Positions 38,586 through 47,063 of a stretch of 64,000 nucleotides of DNA are shown here, piece after piece. The stretch lies in NCBI RefSeq assembly GCF_017883985.1, contig NZ_PRDG01000003.1, positions 8,991-72,990 of the forward strand, given 5' to 3'. The number at the start of each line of letters is the position of its first letter. The first letter of the stretch is position 1. Under the pieces are notes generated by a model. That model was given only the letters and a program-made list of their open reading frames with translations. It ran no database searches and was not told where the DNA came from. Source of the DNA: Streptococcus oricebi (GTDB taxonomy: Bacteria; Bacillota; Bacilli; Lactobacillales; Streptococcaceae). Made by a program: the position numbers and the translations under genes.

Positions 38586-39413
38586 ATGAAACTGATTTCC
38601 TGGAATATTGATTCCCTCAACGCTGCTCTGACTAGCGATTCTGCCAGGGCCAAGCTTTCCCAGGCTGTTCTGGCTGACTTGGTCGCCCAAGATGCTGACG
38701 TCATTGCTATTCAAGAAACCAAACTATCCAGCAAGGGTCCGACCAAAAAGCACCTGGAGATTTTAGAGGAACTCTTTCCCCAGTATGAGCACACCTGGCG
38801 TTCCTCTATCGAACCTGCTCGTAAGGGCTATGCAGGGACCATGTTCCTTTATAAAAAAGAGTTGAAACCTGAGATTAGCTTTCCTGAAATCGGTGCCCCT
38901 ACGACCATGGACTTAGAAGGCCGGATTATCACGCTGGAATTTGCGGACTTTTTCGTGACCCAGGTCTACACGCCTAACGCTGGGGACGGCCTCAAACGCT
39001 TGGCTGACCGTCAAGTTTGGGACCAGAAATACGCTGCCTACCTCCAGGAGCTAGACCTGCAAAAGCCAGTTCTTGCGACCGGTGACTACAATGTCGCCCA
39101 TCATGAGATTGACCTAGCCAATCCAGCCAGCAACCGGCGCTCACCTGGCTTTACCGACGAGGAGCGCGCTGGCTTTACCAATCTCCTCGCCAAGGGCTTT
39201 ACAGATACCTTCCGCCACTTGCATGGCGATCTTCCCCATCAATATACCTGGTGGGCCCAGCGCAGCAAAACCAGCAAGATTAACAACACTGGCTGGAGAA
39301 TTGACTACTGGCTGACCAGCAATCGAATTGCTGACAAGGTCACCAAATCTGAAATGATTGACTCCGGCACGCGCCAAGACCACACACCCATTATCTTGGA
39401 AATTGACTTATAA
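38586..39413 (+). CDS. exoA: Exodeoxyribonuclease III (AP endonuclease)
   Basis: 275 aa from ATG 38586. Exonuclease-endonuclease-phosphatase fold: MKLISWNIDSLNAAL, VIAIQETKLS, QVYTPNAG, TGDYNVAH, and the C-terminal TWWAQRS and QDHTPIILEI. Base-excision repair. No strong ribosome site is seen before the ATG. Confidence 0.95.
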   Translation: MKLISWNIDSLNAALTSDSARAKLSQAVLADLVAQDADVIAIQETKLSSKGPTKKHLEILEELFPQYEHTWRSSIEPARKGYAGTMFLYKKELKPEISFPEIGAPTTMDLEGRIITLEFADFFVTQVYTPNAGDGLKRLADRQVWDQKYAAYLQELDLQKPVLATGDYNVAHHEIDLANPASNRRSPGFTDEERAGFTNLLAKGFTDTFRHLHGDLPHQYTWWAQRSKTSKINNTGWRIDYWLTSNRIADKVTKSEMIDSGTRQDHTPIILEIDL

Positions 39414-39416
39414 AAC

Positions 39417-39446
39417 AATAAAACGAGGTCTAAACCTCGTTTTATT
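39417..39446. terminator. Bidirectional terminator between exoA and the DUF4230-like gene
   Basis: AATAAAACGAGG / CCTCGTTTTATT, a 12-bp perfect stem with a 6-nt loop between convergent genes. Confidence 0.88.
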
Positions 39447-39457
39447 TTGTCTAAATT

Positions 39458-40099
39458 CTAATGTTTGAAACTAAACTCTAATTGTATTTCAGGATCCACA
39501 GATTTAAAAAGTTCTTGATAATAATCTTTGGCAGATTCATCCATCATTTCCGTATATTGTTTCAAATACTCTTCTTGTTTTTTGTTTGACAATGTTTGAG
39601 TAACAATTTTAGCTTTATCAATATTCTCAGTAGTGATACTTAACAGTTCTCCACCTTCATCGTATACTGTATAAGGTTTCTTTTCGTCTAATTTAACACC
39701 GATTACTTGATATTGAGGAACTTCAATATGAAACTTTTTATTTCCCATTGGCAAAATTTTAACTGGTTTCTTAATACCTAATTTCGCCTCATAACTTACA
39801 ATCATAATTGCTCGTTTCTGGGTCAGTGGAATTCCGATATTAGTCCAAGGGATTTTTGTGTCATTCTTCTGAGTTAATACATCCTGAATTCCAACATTTA
39901 AAAATACTTTCTCATTTGCCTTCTCAAGATATTTTACCATAGAATATGAACTGTTACTACCAAAGAAAGAACTTGGATTGAGTCTAACATAAGCGTAAAA
40001 AACAGCAGGGAAAAGAAAAATTACGACGACGACCCATACATAAATCTTTTTCGCTAATAACCTTCCAATAAACCTAAAAACACCTAACAAAATATTCAT
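39458..40099 (-). CDS. Membrane-anchored protein, probably DUF4230
   Basis: 213 aa: one transmembrane helix (about 18-39), then an extracytoplasmic domain with TQKRAIMIVSYEAKLGIKK, FHIEVPQYQVIGVKLDE and a helical C-terminus, reminiscent of DUF4230. Function unknown; monocistronic. Confidence 0.55.
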   Translation of the reverse strand: MNILLGVFRFIGRLLAKKIYVWVVVVIFLFPAVFYAYVRLNPSSFFGSNSSYSMVKYLEKANEKVFLNVGIQDVLTQKNDTKIPWTNIGIPLTQKRAIMIVSYEAKLGIKKPVKILPMGNKKFHIEVPQYQVIGVKLDEKKPYTVYDEGGELLSITTENIDKAKIVTQTLSNKKQEEYLKQYTEMMDESAKDYYQELFKSVDPEIQLEFSFKH

Positions 40100-40223
40100 A
40101 ATAATCTCCTATAACTTTTATTTTTTATAATAATCCCTCACATAGTATACCATTATAATAATCTTTTTTCAATACAATATATTTATGATAACTTTTCCCC
40201 CTTTTTCTATTAAGTATAAACTA

Positions 40224-40246
40224 AAAACGAGGCCAAGCCTCGTTTT
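40224..40246. terminator. Terminator of the epimerase-like gene
   Basis: AAAACGAGGC / GCCTCGTTTT stem with a 3-nt loop, with a T-run on the minus strand; it overlaps the stop. Confidence 0.85.
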
Positions 40247-41117
40247 ATTTTGTCTGTTCTTCTTTTAAGTGCTCAAAATAAGCGCCTAAAGTATGTTGAC
40301 CGCTAGCTGGAGCGAGTAGCTCCATGGCGGTCACTGTTAGGACAAATTCCAGCGTCCCATAAACCGACTTGGGCAGGCAAAACTTTCCTATTTTCAAAGT
40401 CAAGAGCCGCAGCCAATCAGGAAGATGACTGATTTTCGGCTGCTTTTCCAAAACTGAGAAAGCAAGCTGCGCGAGTTCGTTTTGAGTCAAAATTTCTGGC
40501 CCGCCCACTCTCACTTCCTTGTCAGTCGAATGAAGCTGGCTCACACAGACTTCTGCCAAATCCGCACCGTGAATGGGATTTGACCGCAAATCTCCCTTGC
40601 CAAAAAGGTAAATCCTGCCTTTCTTCGCCATGTCAAAAATCTCAGACACATCCGAATAAAAGGCATTGGGACGAATAATGCAATAATCCATACCCGAACC
40701 TTTCAGGCTGTCAACAAAACGCTCCTTGGCTGCACCGATAGCGATTTTTCTCAGCTTTTCACCATTGAGCACAGAAACATAGATGAACCTTCTCACACCA
40801 GACCTTTGCGCCGCTTCCAGCAAGTTCTGATTGGCCTGATAATCCACCTGCATGTAGGTCAAGCCGTCCTTTTGCTTGGTAATGCCGACCGTTGAGATGA
40901 CTTGGTCAATTCCCTGGCAGAGATGCTCGATACTTGTCGGGTCTGTCACCTGCCCTTCCACAATTTCCAGCTGGGCGTGCTCCTGCAAATCTTGTGGGAT
41001 TTTATCCTTGTTTCGCACGACAATCCGTGTAGAGCACCCCTTATCCAGCAAAGCTCTCAAAATAAATTGCCCCAAATAACCCGTCGCTCCCGCTAGAAGT
41101 ATTTTCTCCTTTTCCAT
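40245..41117 (-). CDS. NAD(P)-binding epimerase-like protein (NmrA/SDR atypical)
   Basis: 290 aa. Nucleotide-binding GATGYLGQFILRALLDKG at 9-26, QVISTVGITKQKDG, and RRFIYVSVLNGEKLR. The usual SDR YxxxK is not evident, which fits atypical (NmrA-like) members. Role unclear; redox sensing or sugar-nucleotide metabolism are possible. Confidence 0.8.
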   Translation of the reverse strand: MEKEKILLAGATGYLGQFILRALLDKGCSTRIVVRNKDKIPQDLQEHAQLEIVEGQVTDPTSIEHLCQGIDQVISTVGITKQKDGLTYMQVDYQANQNLLEAAQRSGVRRFIYVSVLNGEKLRKIAIGAAKERFVDSLKGSGMDYCIIRPNAFYSDVSEIFDMAKKGRIYLFGKGDLRSNPIHGADLAEVCVSQLHSTDKEVRVGGPEILTQNELAQLAFSVLEKQPKISHLPDWLRLLTLKIGKFCLPKSVYGTLEFVLTVTAMELLAPASGQHTLGAYFEHLKEEQTK

Positions 41118-41204
41118 AGAAGGCTCCTTTCTAGCTCGATTAAGCGTTTTCCTGGCTCTATTATAGCATGTTAAAGCGAAATCTAAAAGCTAGAAAGGAA
41201 AGCA

Positions 41205-42200
41205 TTATTTTTCAGCCTTTTGCCAAAAATCTTCTAACTCATGTGCCAGCGGCTCAGCCACTTCCATGGGTAAAGAATGAGTGGTTTTCTCCCATTTTTT
41301 AATCGTCACTTGGGGAATAGCCTTAGCGTTTTTTTGCGTTTCTTCCTTGGTGACGGAGCTTTTTTCGGCCAAGCCCAGATAGACCGGGAAGGTCCAGCTC
41401 TTGAGCTCAGCCTCCGAGAGCGGTTTAGGAGTAGGCAAGCTTGTGGAATAGCTATCCGTTGCAGCCTTTATCATCTGAGCCAGGGGGTCTTGATTGCTGG
41501 CAATTTTTTTAGGGTCCTCACCTGAAATCTCTGCCAGGGCCTTATTTTTCAAATCTTTGGGTAAAAATTTGAGCTGGCTCAAGCTGCCCCAGAAAAAGAC
41601 AGATAAGGAGGGATAGTTAAGGGTAAAGGCTGGCTCCAAGAGGGTCAAGGATTGGACCCGTCCAGGGAAAAATTTGGCAAAGGCAGCGGCGATGGCTGAA
41701 CCAAAAGAGTGCCCCAGCAGATGGGCCTTCTTGATGGCCAACTGGTCTAGCAGTTGAGAGATAGACGCCGCCACCTCCTTCATATTCTTAAAAGGCAGAG
41801 ATTGGAGGGATTTACCAGCATCACCCAGCATATCAAAGGCATAGACCGGATGATTGCGGGCAAAATAAGGGATATTTTTCTCCCACATAGGGGCACCCGA
41901 ACTCCGACCTGGAAAGAGCATAAGGGGAGTAGCCTGCTTGGTCTCCGGCCTTGACCATTCATAGAGACGGACCGTTCCCCAAGTCGTCTTTAGGTCATAG
42001 ACTTGGTTAGGCTTGAGAGGCATCTTCTCCATGACCTGGTCGTAGTATTTTAGATAGGTTTCCTGGCCACTGGCCGTTTTAAAATGCCCAAGCTGGGGAC
42101 TAGGAAAAACTAGGGACATAAGAGTATAGATACAACAAAAGATTCCAATGATTAGAGCAAGAGTTTTCAAAAATTTTCTCTTTTTCCCTGCTTTACTCAT
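41205..42200 (-). CDS. Alpha/beta hydrolase, membrane-anchored
   Basis: 331 aa with an N-terminal helix (about 11-30). The nucleophile elbow is LLGHSFGSAIAAAF (near 165); MLFPGRSSGAPMW lies upstream. Catalytic His is probably in KTTHSLPME near the end. Its ATG lies four bases after the stop of the MerR-type gene, so the two are co-transcribed. Confidence 0.82.
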   Translation of the reverse strand: MSKAGKKRKFLKTLALIIGIFCCIYTLMSLVFPSPQLGHFKTASGQETYLKYYDQVMEKMPLKPNQVYDLKTTWGTVRLYEWSRPETKQATPLMLFPGRSSGAPMWEKNIPYFARNHPVYAFDMLGDAGKSLQSLPFKNMKEVAASISQLLDQLAIKKAHLLGHSFGSAIAAAFAKFFPGRVQSLTLLEPAFTLNYPSLSVFFWGSLSQLKFLPKDLKNKALAEISGEDPKKIASNQDPLAQMIKAATDSYSTSLPTPKPLSEAELKSWTFPVYLGLAEKSSVTKEETQKNAKAIPQVTIKKWEKTTHSLPMEVAEPLAHELEDFWQKAEK

Positions 42201-42204
42201 ATCA

Positions 42205-42960
42205 TCACCTTCCTTCTAGATAGATGTTTAAAGCCTCCTCTAGATAGTCCTTGGCCAAGATTAAATCAGCCTGATTTTGAGTCAATTCTGCCTCTAGGTT
42301 TAAATCAGCAATTTCCTGCCCCAGCCCTGCTGGTAGCCCAGCTGAAAACCGCTCCAAGGCTGCCCACCAATGGCTAGCCATTTCTTGAGCTTCTGGGCTA
42401 TTTGCAGCCAAACCTTGAGCCTGCAAAAAGAGGGCCTCCATGATGGCCTCCTTCCAATCATGATAAAAGTCGGTCACCAGATGGTTGTCGCTAAAGACTT
42501 GACCCCATTTTTCCCTTTGTTGGGGAGAGAGATAGGTCGGAGCCTGCTTAAAAATCGAGCTCTTGGGTAAGAGCTGAAAGGCCCGCAAAAGATTAGCAAA
42601 AGAGAGGGCTTGCCCCCCAAGCAGACGCTTTTTCATCAGCTCAATCCCCAAATGGGCATTGTGGAGTTCTTCCATCTGCTCTGCCAGTAAATACTGCTGC
42701 TGGTCTAAAGAAGCTAATATATCCTGATTTTCGGGATTTACCAAGAGAAGCTTTTGAATGTCCTTAAGTGAAAAATTTAGTTTTTTGTAGATAATAATCT
42801 GCTCTAGCCTAACCAAGTCGGCTGCTCCATACCTTCGATGACCGGCTACCGTCCTTTCTGATGAGGGCAAGAGACCAATATTATCATAATAGCGAATGGT
42901 CCGAACGCTCAAACCAACCAAACTTGCCAATTCGCCACTACTATAAAAATCTTTGTCCAT
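42205..42960 (-). CDS. MerR-family regulator with a TipAS-like effector domain
   Basis: 251 aa from ATG 42960 (AAAGGAGGAAGT upstream); nine extra codons are open before it. N-terminal MerR helix-turn-helix (YSSGELASLVGLSVRTIRYYDNIGLLP), a coiled coil, then a helical domain of about 150 residues where antibiotic-binding TipAS modules lie. It heads the operon with the alpha/beta hydrolase. Confidence 0.85.
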   Translation of the reverse strand: MDKDFYSSGELASLVGLSVRTIRYYDNIGLLPSSERTVAGHRRYGAADLVRLEQIIIYKKLNFSLKDIQKLLLVNPENQDILASLDQQQYLLAEQMEELHNAHLGIELMKKRLLGGQALSFANLLRAFQLLPKSSIFKQAPTYLSPQQREKWGQVFSDNHLVTDFYHDWKEAIMEALFLQAQGLAANSPEAQEMASHWWAALERFSAGLPAGLGQEIADLNLEAELTQNQADLILAKDYLEEALNIYLEGR

Positions 42961-43011
42961 ACTTCCTCCTTTACTCTTATTATACAAGATGACCTAAAGT
43001 AAGTTGCAAGC

Positions 43012-43049
43012 AAAAAGCAGGAAAAGTTATGAAACTCTTACCTGCTTTT
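43012..43049 (-). terminator. Terminator of DUF805 gene 1
   Basis: Minus-strand AAAAGCAGG / CCTGCTTTTT around a 19-nt loop. Confidence 0.7.
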
Positions 43050-43060
43050 ATAAGCATCTG

Positions 43061-43885
43061 CTATTCCTTAGCATCTGGATTGCCAGAATCTACTGCTGAA
43101 TCTTGAATAGGTTCAGTAGCTGAAAAAGGACTTGCTTCTTCCTGACTTGGAGTCACAGACTCTGGAGTCGATACAGTTGGTTCTTCTTCTACCACCGCTT
43201 GAGGGAAGGGCGTGCCTTGCTCTTTACTTTGAACGAATTGACCTTGCGCTGGATTGTTGGCTTGGTTGAATTGGTTGAAGGAAGTTTGGCCTTGACCAAA
43301 CTGACCCTGTTCTGGATTTGCTCCTGGGGTAAACTGGTTGAACTGACCTGGGTTTTGATTGAATTGACTCTGGCCTGAGTTGGCTCCTTGGTTAAACTGG
43401 TTAAATTGACCTTGATAACCAGCCTGATAGTTGCTTGCTACCGCCTTACTTGGTTGGCACATCAGAACTATAAAGGCAATTTGACAGCAAAGATTGATGA
43501 AAGAAATATAGTCATTACCCCCAGTGAGATAGTAGGCAATGGTTGGAACATAGGGTAAAAAGATGAAAGACCAATGAAAACCTGCATCACGCAGACGACG
43601 AATAGACAGGGTCAGATTTGGTAAGAAGTTAGCCAAGCCCCAAATTACAACAAATATCAGGAATGGAAAGATGGTTAAGATGATGGTAGCCCAAGCACCA
43701 GACCAGCCAGTCTCTGAACCTGAAATTCCCGCAGCACCCCCTCCAAAGATGATAAATAAAAAAATAAGAAAGAGGATAAACGAGATAAGCGAGTTCATCA
43801 AGAAAACCCACCAATAGTCGGAACGGCTAGCTCGTCCCTCAAACTTGACATAGTTTTTCCAGTATTTCTTATAGGCACTAAACAT
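43061..43885 (-). CDS. DUF805 membrane protein with Q/N-rich tail (copy 1)
   Basis: 274 aa: N-terminal DUF805 domain (SAYKKYWKNYVKFEGRASRSDYWW; four helices, about 25-150), then about three degenerate QFNQF-type repeats (about 160-225) and an acidic tail ending PDAKE. Paralog of the next gene. Function unknown; small DUF805 proteins are predicted transport or stress membrane proteins. Confidence 0.85.
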   Translation of the reverse strand: MFSAYKKYWKNYVKFEGRASRSDYWWVFLMNSLISFILFLIFLFIIFGGGAAGISGSETGWSGAWATIILTIFPFLIFVVIWGLANFLPNLTLSIRRLRDAGFHWSFIFLPYVPTIAYYLTGGNDYISFINLCCQIAFIVLMCQPSKAVASNYQAGYQGQFNQFNQGANSGQSQFNQNPGQFNQFTPGANPEQGQFGQGQTSFNQFNQANNPAQGQFVQSKEQGTPFPQAVVEEEPTVSTPESVTPSQEEASPFSATEPIQDSAVDSGNPDAKE

Positions 43886-44092
43886 AAAACTCTCCTTTTT
43901 CTTTAACTAAAACACCTTACTAGTATAGCATAGTCTGCCCGTCAAAACAAGGTCCGCTCTCTTTTGCTCATCTAGCAATCAAGGACTCTTCCTGATGCTT
44001 TAATAAATAAGCTAGACCCTTTGGAGTGGAGCTAGAAAGGAAATATGCTTATTAGTCTAGCAGTAAAGAATTTCTCGGCTGACTTTCTAGAC

Positions 44093-44128
44093 TAAAAAAG
44101 AAGATCTGATTAGATCTCCTTTTTTTAT
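44093..44128. terminator. Terminator between the two DUF805 genes
   Basis: GGAGATCT-AATC-AGATCTTC with T-rich flanks on both strands. Confidence 0.85.
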
Positions 44129-44147
44129 TGTTCTATATGAATAAGCC

Positions 44148-45218
44148 TTATTCCTTAGAATCTGAACTCTCAGAATCAGTTGCTGAATCTTGAATTGGTT
44201 CAGCGGCTGAGAAAGGGTTCGCTTCTTCCTGACTTGGTTCTACAATCTCTGGACTCGCTACAGTTGGTTCTTCTTCTACCGCTGCTTGAGGGAAGGGCTT
44301 GCCTTGCTCTTGATTTTGTTCAAATTGATCTTGCGCTGGATTGTTGGCTTGGTTGAATTGGTTAAAGGAAGCTTGGTCTTGACCAAACTGACCTTGTTCT
44401 GGGTTTGCTCCTGGGGTAAATTGGTTGAACTGACCTGGGTTTTGACCGAATTGACCTTGTCCTGGGTTGGCTCCTTGGTTAAACTGGTTAAATTGACCTG
44501 GGTTTTGATCGAATTGACCCTGTTCTGGGTTGGTTCCTTGGTTAAACTGGTTAAATTGACCTGGGTTTTGTCCAAATTGACTCTGTCCTGGGTTGGCTCC
44601 TTGGTTAAACTGGTTAAATTGACCTGGGTTTTGTCCAAATTGACCTTGTCCTGGGTTGGCTCCTTGGTTAAACTGGTTAAATTGACCTGGGTTTTGACCG
44701 AATTGACCCTGATTAGCCGCTCCTTGGTAACCAGCCTGATAGTTGATTGGCTCTTCCTTACTTGGACGACATAGCAGAACGATAAAGGCAATTTCACAAG
44801 GTAAGATAGCAATGATTGCTAGGATATTGACAATAGGAATCATTAGTGCTAGATAAGGTCCTGCAACTAAGAAAATGAAAGCCCAATGCAGACCAGCATC
44901 ACGCAAACGACGGATGGTAAGAGCTAGGGCTGGTAAGAAATTCGCTAGACCCCAAAGCGTATTTATAATCCAAAGTGGGGCAAGGGTTGACAAAATGGTA
45001 ACACCATTTCTTATACTTTCTGCGTCATCATAATAATCCATGGAACTTGCATCAGAAACAATAGAAGCAGCAGTCCCAAACATTATTACGCCAGCAATAA
45101 TACCAATGATGATTGCAATGAGGACATTGACCAAAACGACCCACCAGAAATCAGAACGACTGGAGCGACCTTCAAAGTTCACATAGTTTTTCCAGTATTT
45201 TTTGTAAGCTGTAAGCAT
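44148..45218 (-). CDS. DUF805 membrane protein with tandem Q/N/G repeats (copy 2)
   Basis: 356 aa: DUF805 domain (about 1-150), then five near-identical plus one degenerate 21-residue repeat (residues 176-301) based on NPGQFNQFNQGANPGQGQFGQ, then a tail like that of copy 1 (PFSAAEPIQDSATDS). The repeat region has a low-complexity, prion-like composition and is predicted to be disordered on the cytosolic or exterior side. It could vary in copy number between strains. Confidence 0.88.
   Translation of the reverse strand: MLTAYKKYWKNYVNFEGRSSRSDFWWVVLVNVLIAIIIGIIAGVIMFGTAASIVSDASSMDYYDDAESIRNGVTILSTLAPLWIINTLWGLANFLPALALTIRRLRDAGLHWAFIFLVAGPYLALMIPIVNILAIIAILPCEIAFIVLLCRPSKEEPINYQAGYQGAANQGQFGQNPGQFNQFNQGANPGQGQFGQNPGQFNQFNQGANPGQSQFGQNPGQFNQFNQGTNPEQGQFDQNPGQFNQFNQGANPGQGQFGQNPGQFNQFTPGANPEQGQFGQDQASFNQFNQANNPAQDQFEQNQEQGKPFPQAAVEEEPTVASPEIVEPSQEEANPFSAAEPIQDSATDSESSDSKE
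44316..44693 (-). repeat. 63-bp tandem repeats, six units
   Basis: The units encode 21 residues each; five units are nearly identical and the sixth (44316-44378) is degenerate. Recent duplications are likely, with recombination or slippage. Confidence 0.9.
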
Positions 45219-45320
45219 TAGACTCTCCTTTTGTTTTTTTAAAATACCCTACTAGTATAGCACACAAAAGACTACAAAACAAGGTCAGCTGGAGTTTATT
45301 ATTTGCTAAAGCCCTTTCAA

Positions 45321-45944
45321 TCAGTCAAATTCATACAATTGAGGATAGTCTTGGCAGGCTGGATTTTTAGGGTGACAGACCTCTCGTCCAAAGTAAATTA
45401 AGGCTTGATGGGCAGGGAGCCAGCGCTCTGGTGGTAAGACCTCCATGACCCGCTCCTCCACCTCCAAGGGTTTGGCTGATTTTTTTACAATCTGATGATG
45501 TTTACAAATGCGCTCAACATGAGTATCTACCGCAAAAGCCGGGATACCAAAGCCAACACTCATCACAACATTGGCTGTCTTGCGTCCCACTCCTGCTAGA
45601 CTGGTCAAGTCTGCCCGGGTCTGGGGCACCTGACCGTCAAACTGCTCCAATAATTGCTGGGCACATTGCTTTAAAAACTTAGCCTTGTTACGATAGAGAC
45701 CCAGCTTAGAAATGTAGGGAGCGATTTCTGCCACTTCCGCCTGGGCCATCACCTCTGGGCTAGGAAAGGCTGCAAAGAGGGCTGGAGTAGCCTTATTAAC
45801 CGCTGCATCTGTCGTTTGAGCCGAGAGCATCACCGCCACCAAGAGCTCAAAATGATTCCTAAAATCAAGACTGGGCTTGGCATCTGGATAGAGGGCAATG
45901 ATTTCCTCTAAGACCTTGCGCGCCCGTTTTTTCGATAAAACCAT
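45321..45944 (-). CDS. nth: Endonuclease III
   Basis: 207 aa from ATG 45944. Helix-hairpin-helix LAGVGRKTANVV (with the catalytic Lys) and the catalytic Asp in FAVDTHVERICKH. The C-terminal iron-sulfur loop of E. coli (C-x6-C-x2-C-x5-C) is altered: only CHPKNPAC remains and the last two Cys are replaced by Tyr and Phe/Asp-type residues. Many streptococcal Nth proteins lack the cluster, so activity is likely kept. Confidence 0.93.
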   Translation of the reverse strand: MVLSKKRARKVLEEIIALYPDAKPSLDFRNHFELLVAVMLSAQTTDAAVNKATPALFAAFPSPEVMAQAEVAEIAPYISKLGLYRNKAKFLKQCAQQLLEQFDGQVPQTRADLTSLAGVGRKTANVVMSVGFGIPAFAVDTHVERICKHHQIVKKSAKPLEVEERVMEVLPPERWLPAHQALIYFGREVCHPKNPACQDYPQLYEFD

Positions 45945-46188
45945 AGAAACTTCCAATCTTTACTTTTTTTCATTATACCATGAAAAACCTAAAAAAAGAA
46001 AAGACCCGCTTTCACCAAACCTAGCAAGCGCCAAGCCAAGAAAGAAGTCTTTTCTTTTATTTTTCAAGCCCCTTTAGCTATCAGACTCTTGGAAGCCTTC
46101 CTCTTTCTGAGGGTAGCTAGCTAGTTCAGAAGTAGGGGGAGGTCTTAAGCAAGCAGGTCACAAGAAAGTTGCCCCCTACTTTCTGGAC
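45945..46188. other. Intergenic region with two inverted repeats
   Basis: GAAAAGAC and GTCTTTTC pair around 46000-46055. Nearer the Spx/ArsC-like gene, CAGAAGTAGGGGG (46128-46140) pairs with CCCCCTACTTTCTG (46169-46182) across about 28 nt, probably a terminator for it. No ORF is seen. Confidence 0.4.
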
Positions 46189-46542
46189 TTATAAATCCAA
46201 ATTCTGATAGGCCTGCCGGTAGCCGATTTGGAGGAGCTGACCGTCCTTGACCAGCAAGGGACGCTTAACTAGCATACCGTCACTAGCCAAAAGTTCTGCC
46301 GCCGCCTCCTTGCTCAGTTGAGGGACCTTGTCCTTCAAGCCCAGCTCCCGATATTTGAGACCACTGGTATTAAAGAAAGCTTTAAGCTCCCAGCCGGTTT
46401 CCTCAAACCAGCTTAGAAAATCCTCCTTGCTAGGAGTTTGGGCCACCAAATCATGAGCCCTAAAGTCTAGACCCAAGGATTCAAGCTCAGCCTTGGCCTT
46501 GCGACAGGTTGAGCACTTGGGATATTCCATAAATTCTAACAT
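46189..46542 (-). CDS. Spx/ArsC/MgsR-family protein
   Basis: 117 aa thioredoxin-like fold with C10-S-T-C13 (PKCSTCRKAKAELES), close to the YffB/Spx group. Arsenate-reductase-like by family, but in streptococci such proteins are mostly regulators or of unknown role. No canonical RNA polymerase-binding evidence. Confidence 0.85.
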   Translation of the reverse strand: MLEFMEYPKCSTCRKAKAELESLGLDFRAHDLVAQTPSKEDFLSWFEETGWELKAFFNTSGLKYRELGLKDKVPQLSKEAAAELLASDGMLVKRPLLVKDGQLLQIGYRQAYQNLDL

Positions 46543-46574
46543 CTTCTTCTCTTTCTTCCTCTTTAATTAAAAAC

Positions 46575-47063
46575 CTAGCGGAGCTTCAGTCCTTCATGCT
46601 CCAAGAGCCAAATCTTCTTCTCCAGTCCACCTGCGTAGCCAGTCAACTGCCCCTGACTACCCAAAACGCGGTGGCAGGGAACCAAGATAGACCAGGGATT
46701 CCGCCCCACTGCTCCACCGACAGCCTGGGCTGATGAGACTCCTAGATCCTGGGCAAGCTGGCCATAAGTCTTGGTTTCAGCCCAAGAAAGGGCCCGCAGA
46801 TAGGCCCAAACCCTCTCTTGAAAGGCTGTTCCTCGCTGGGCCAAGGGTAAATCTCTGAAATCGACCTCACGACCTGCAAAATAGTCATCTAAGGCCTGCT
46901 TGGTTTTGAGTAAGATCTCCGTTTCCTGGTCAAGAAAGGGGCCCTCTAGGCCTCTTTCAAAGTATTTCTGTCCCAGAAACCAGACCCCCAAGAGCGAGTC
47001 TTCATCAGCTATCAGAGAAAGGTCCCCTAAAGGGGAAGAGTAAATATTTTTAAACAGGGTCAT
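46575..47063 (-). CDS. ogt: Methylated-DNA-protein cysteine methyltransferase
   Basis: 162 aa. Active-site ILVPCHRVLG with Cys130, and helix-turn-helix KTYGQLAQDLGVSSAQAVGGAVG. It directly reverses O6-alkylguanine. It overlaps serA by four bases (ATGA), so it is co-expressed with serine biosynthesis. Confidence 0.95.
   Translation of the reverse strand: MTLFKNIYSSPLGDLSLIADEDSLLGVWFLGQKYFERGLEGPFLDQETEILLKTKQALDDYFAGREVDFRDLPLAQRGTAFQERVWAYLRALSWAETKTYGQLAQDLGVSSAQAVGGAVGRNPWSILVPCHRVLGSQGQLTGYAGGLEKKIWLLEHEGLKLR

Noticed and set aside
44276..44812. 178-codon minus-strand frame and 162-codon plus-strand frame across the DUF805 repeat region
   Set aside because: Both are alternative frames of the tandem repeats and keep the same period; the DUF805 frame has the domain, start and ribosome site.
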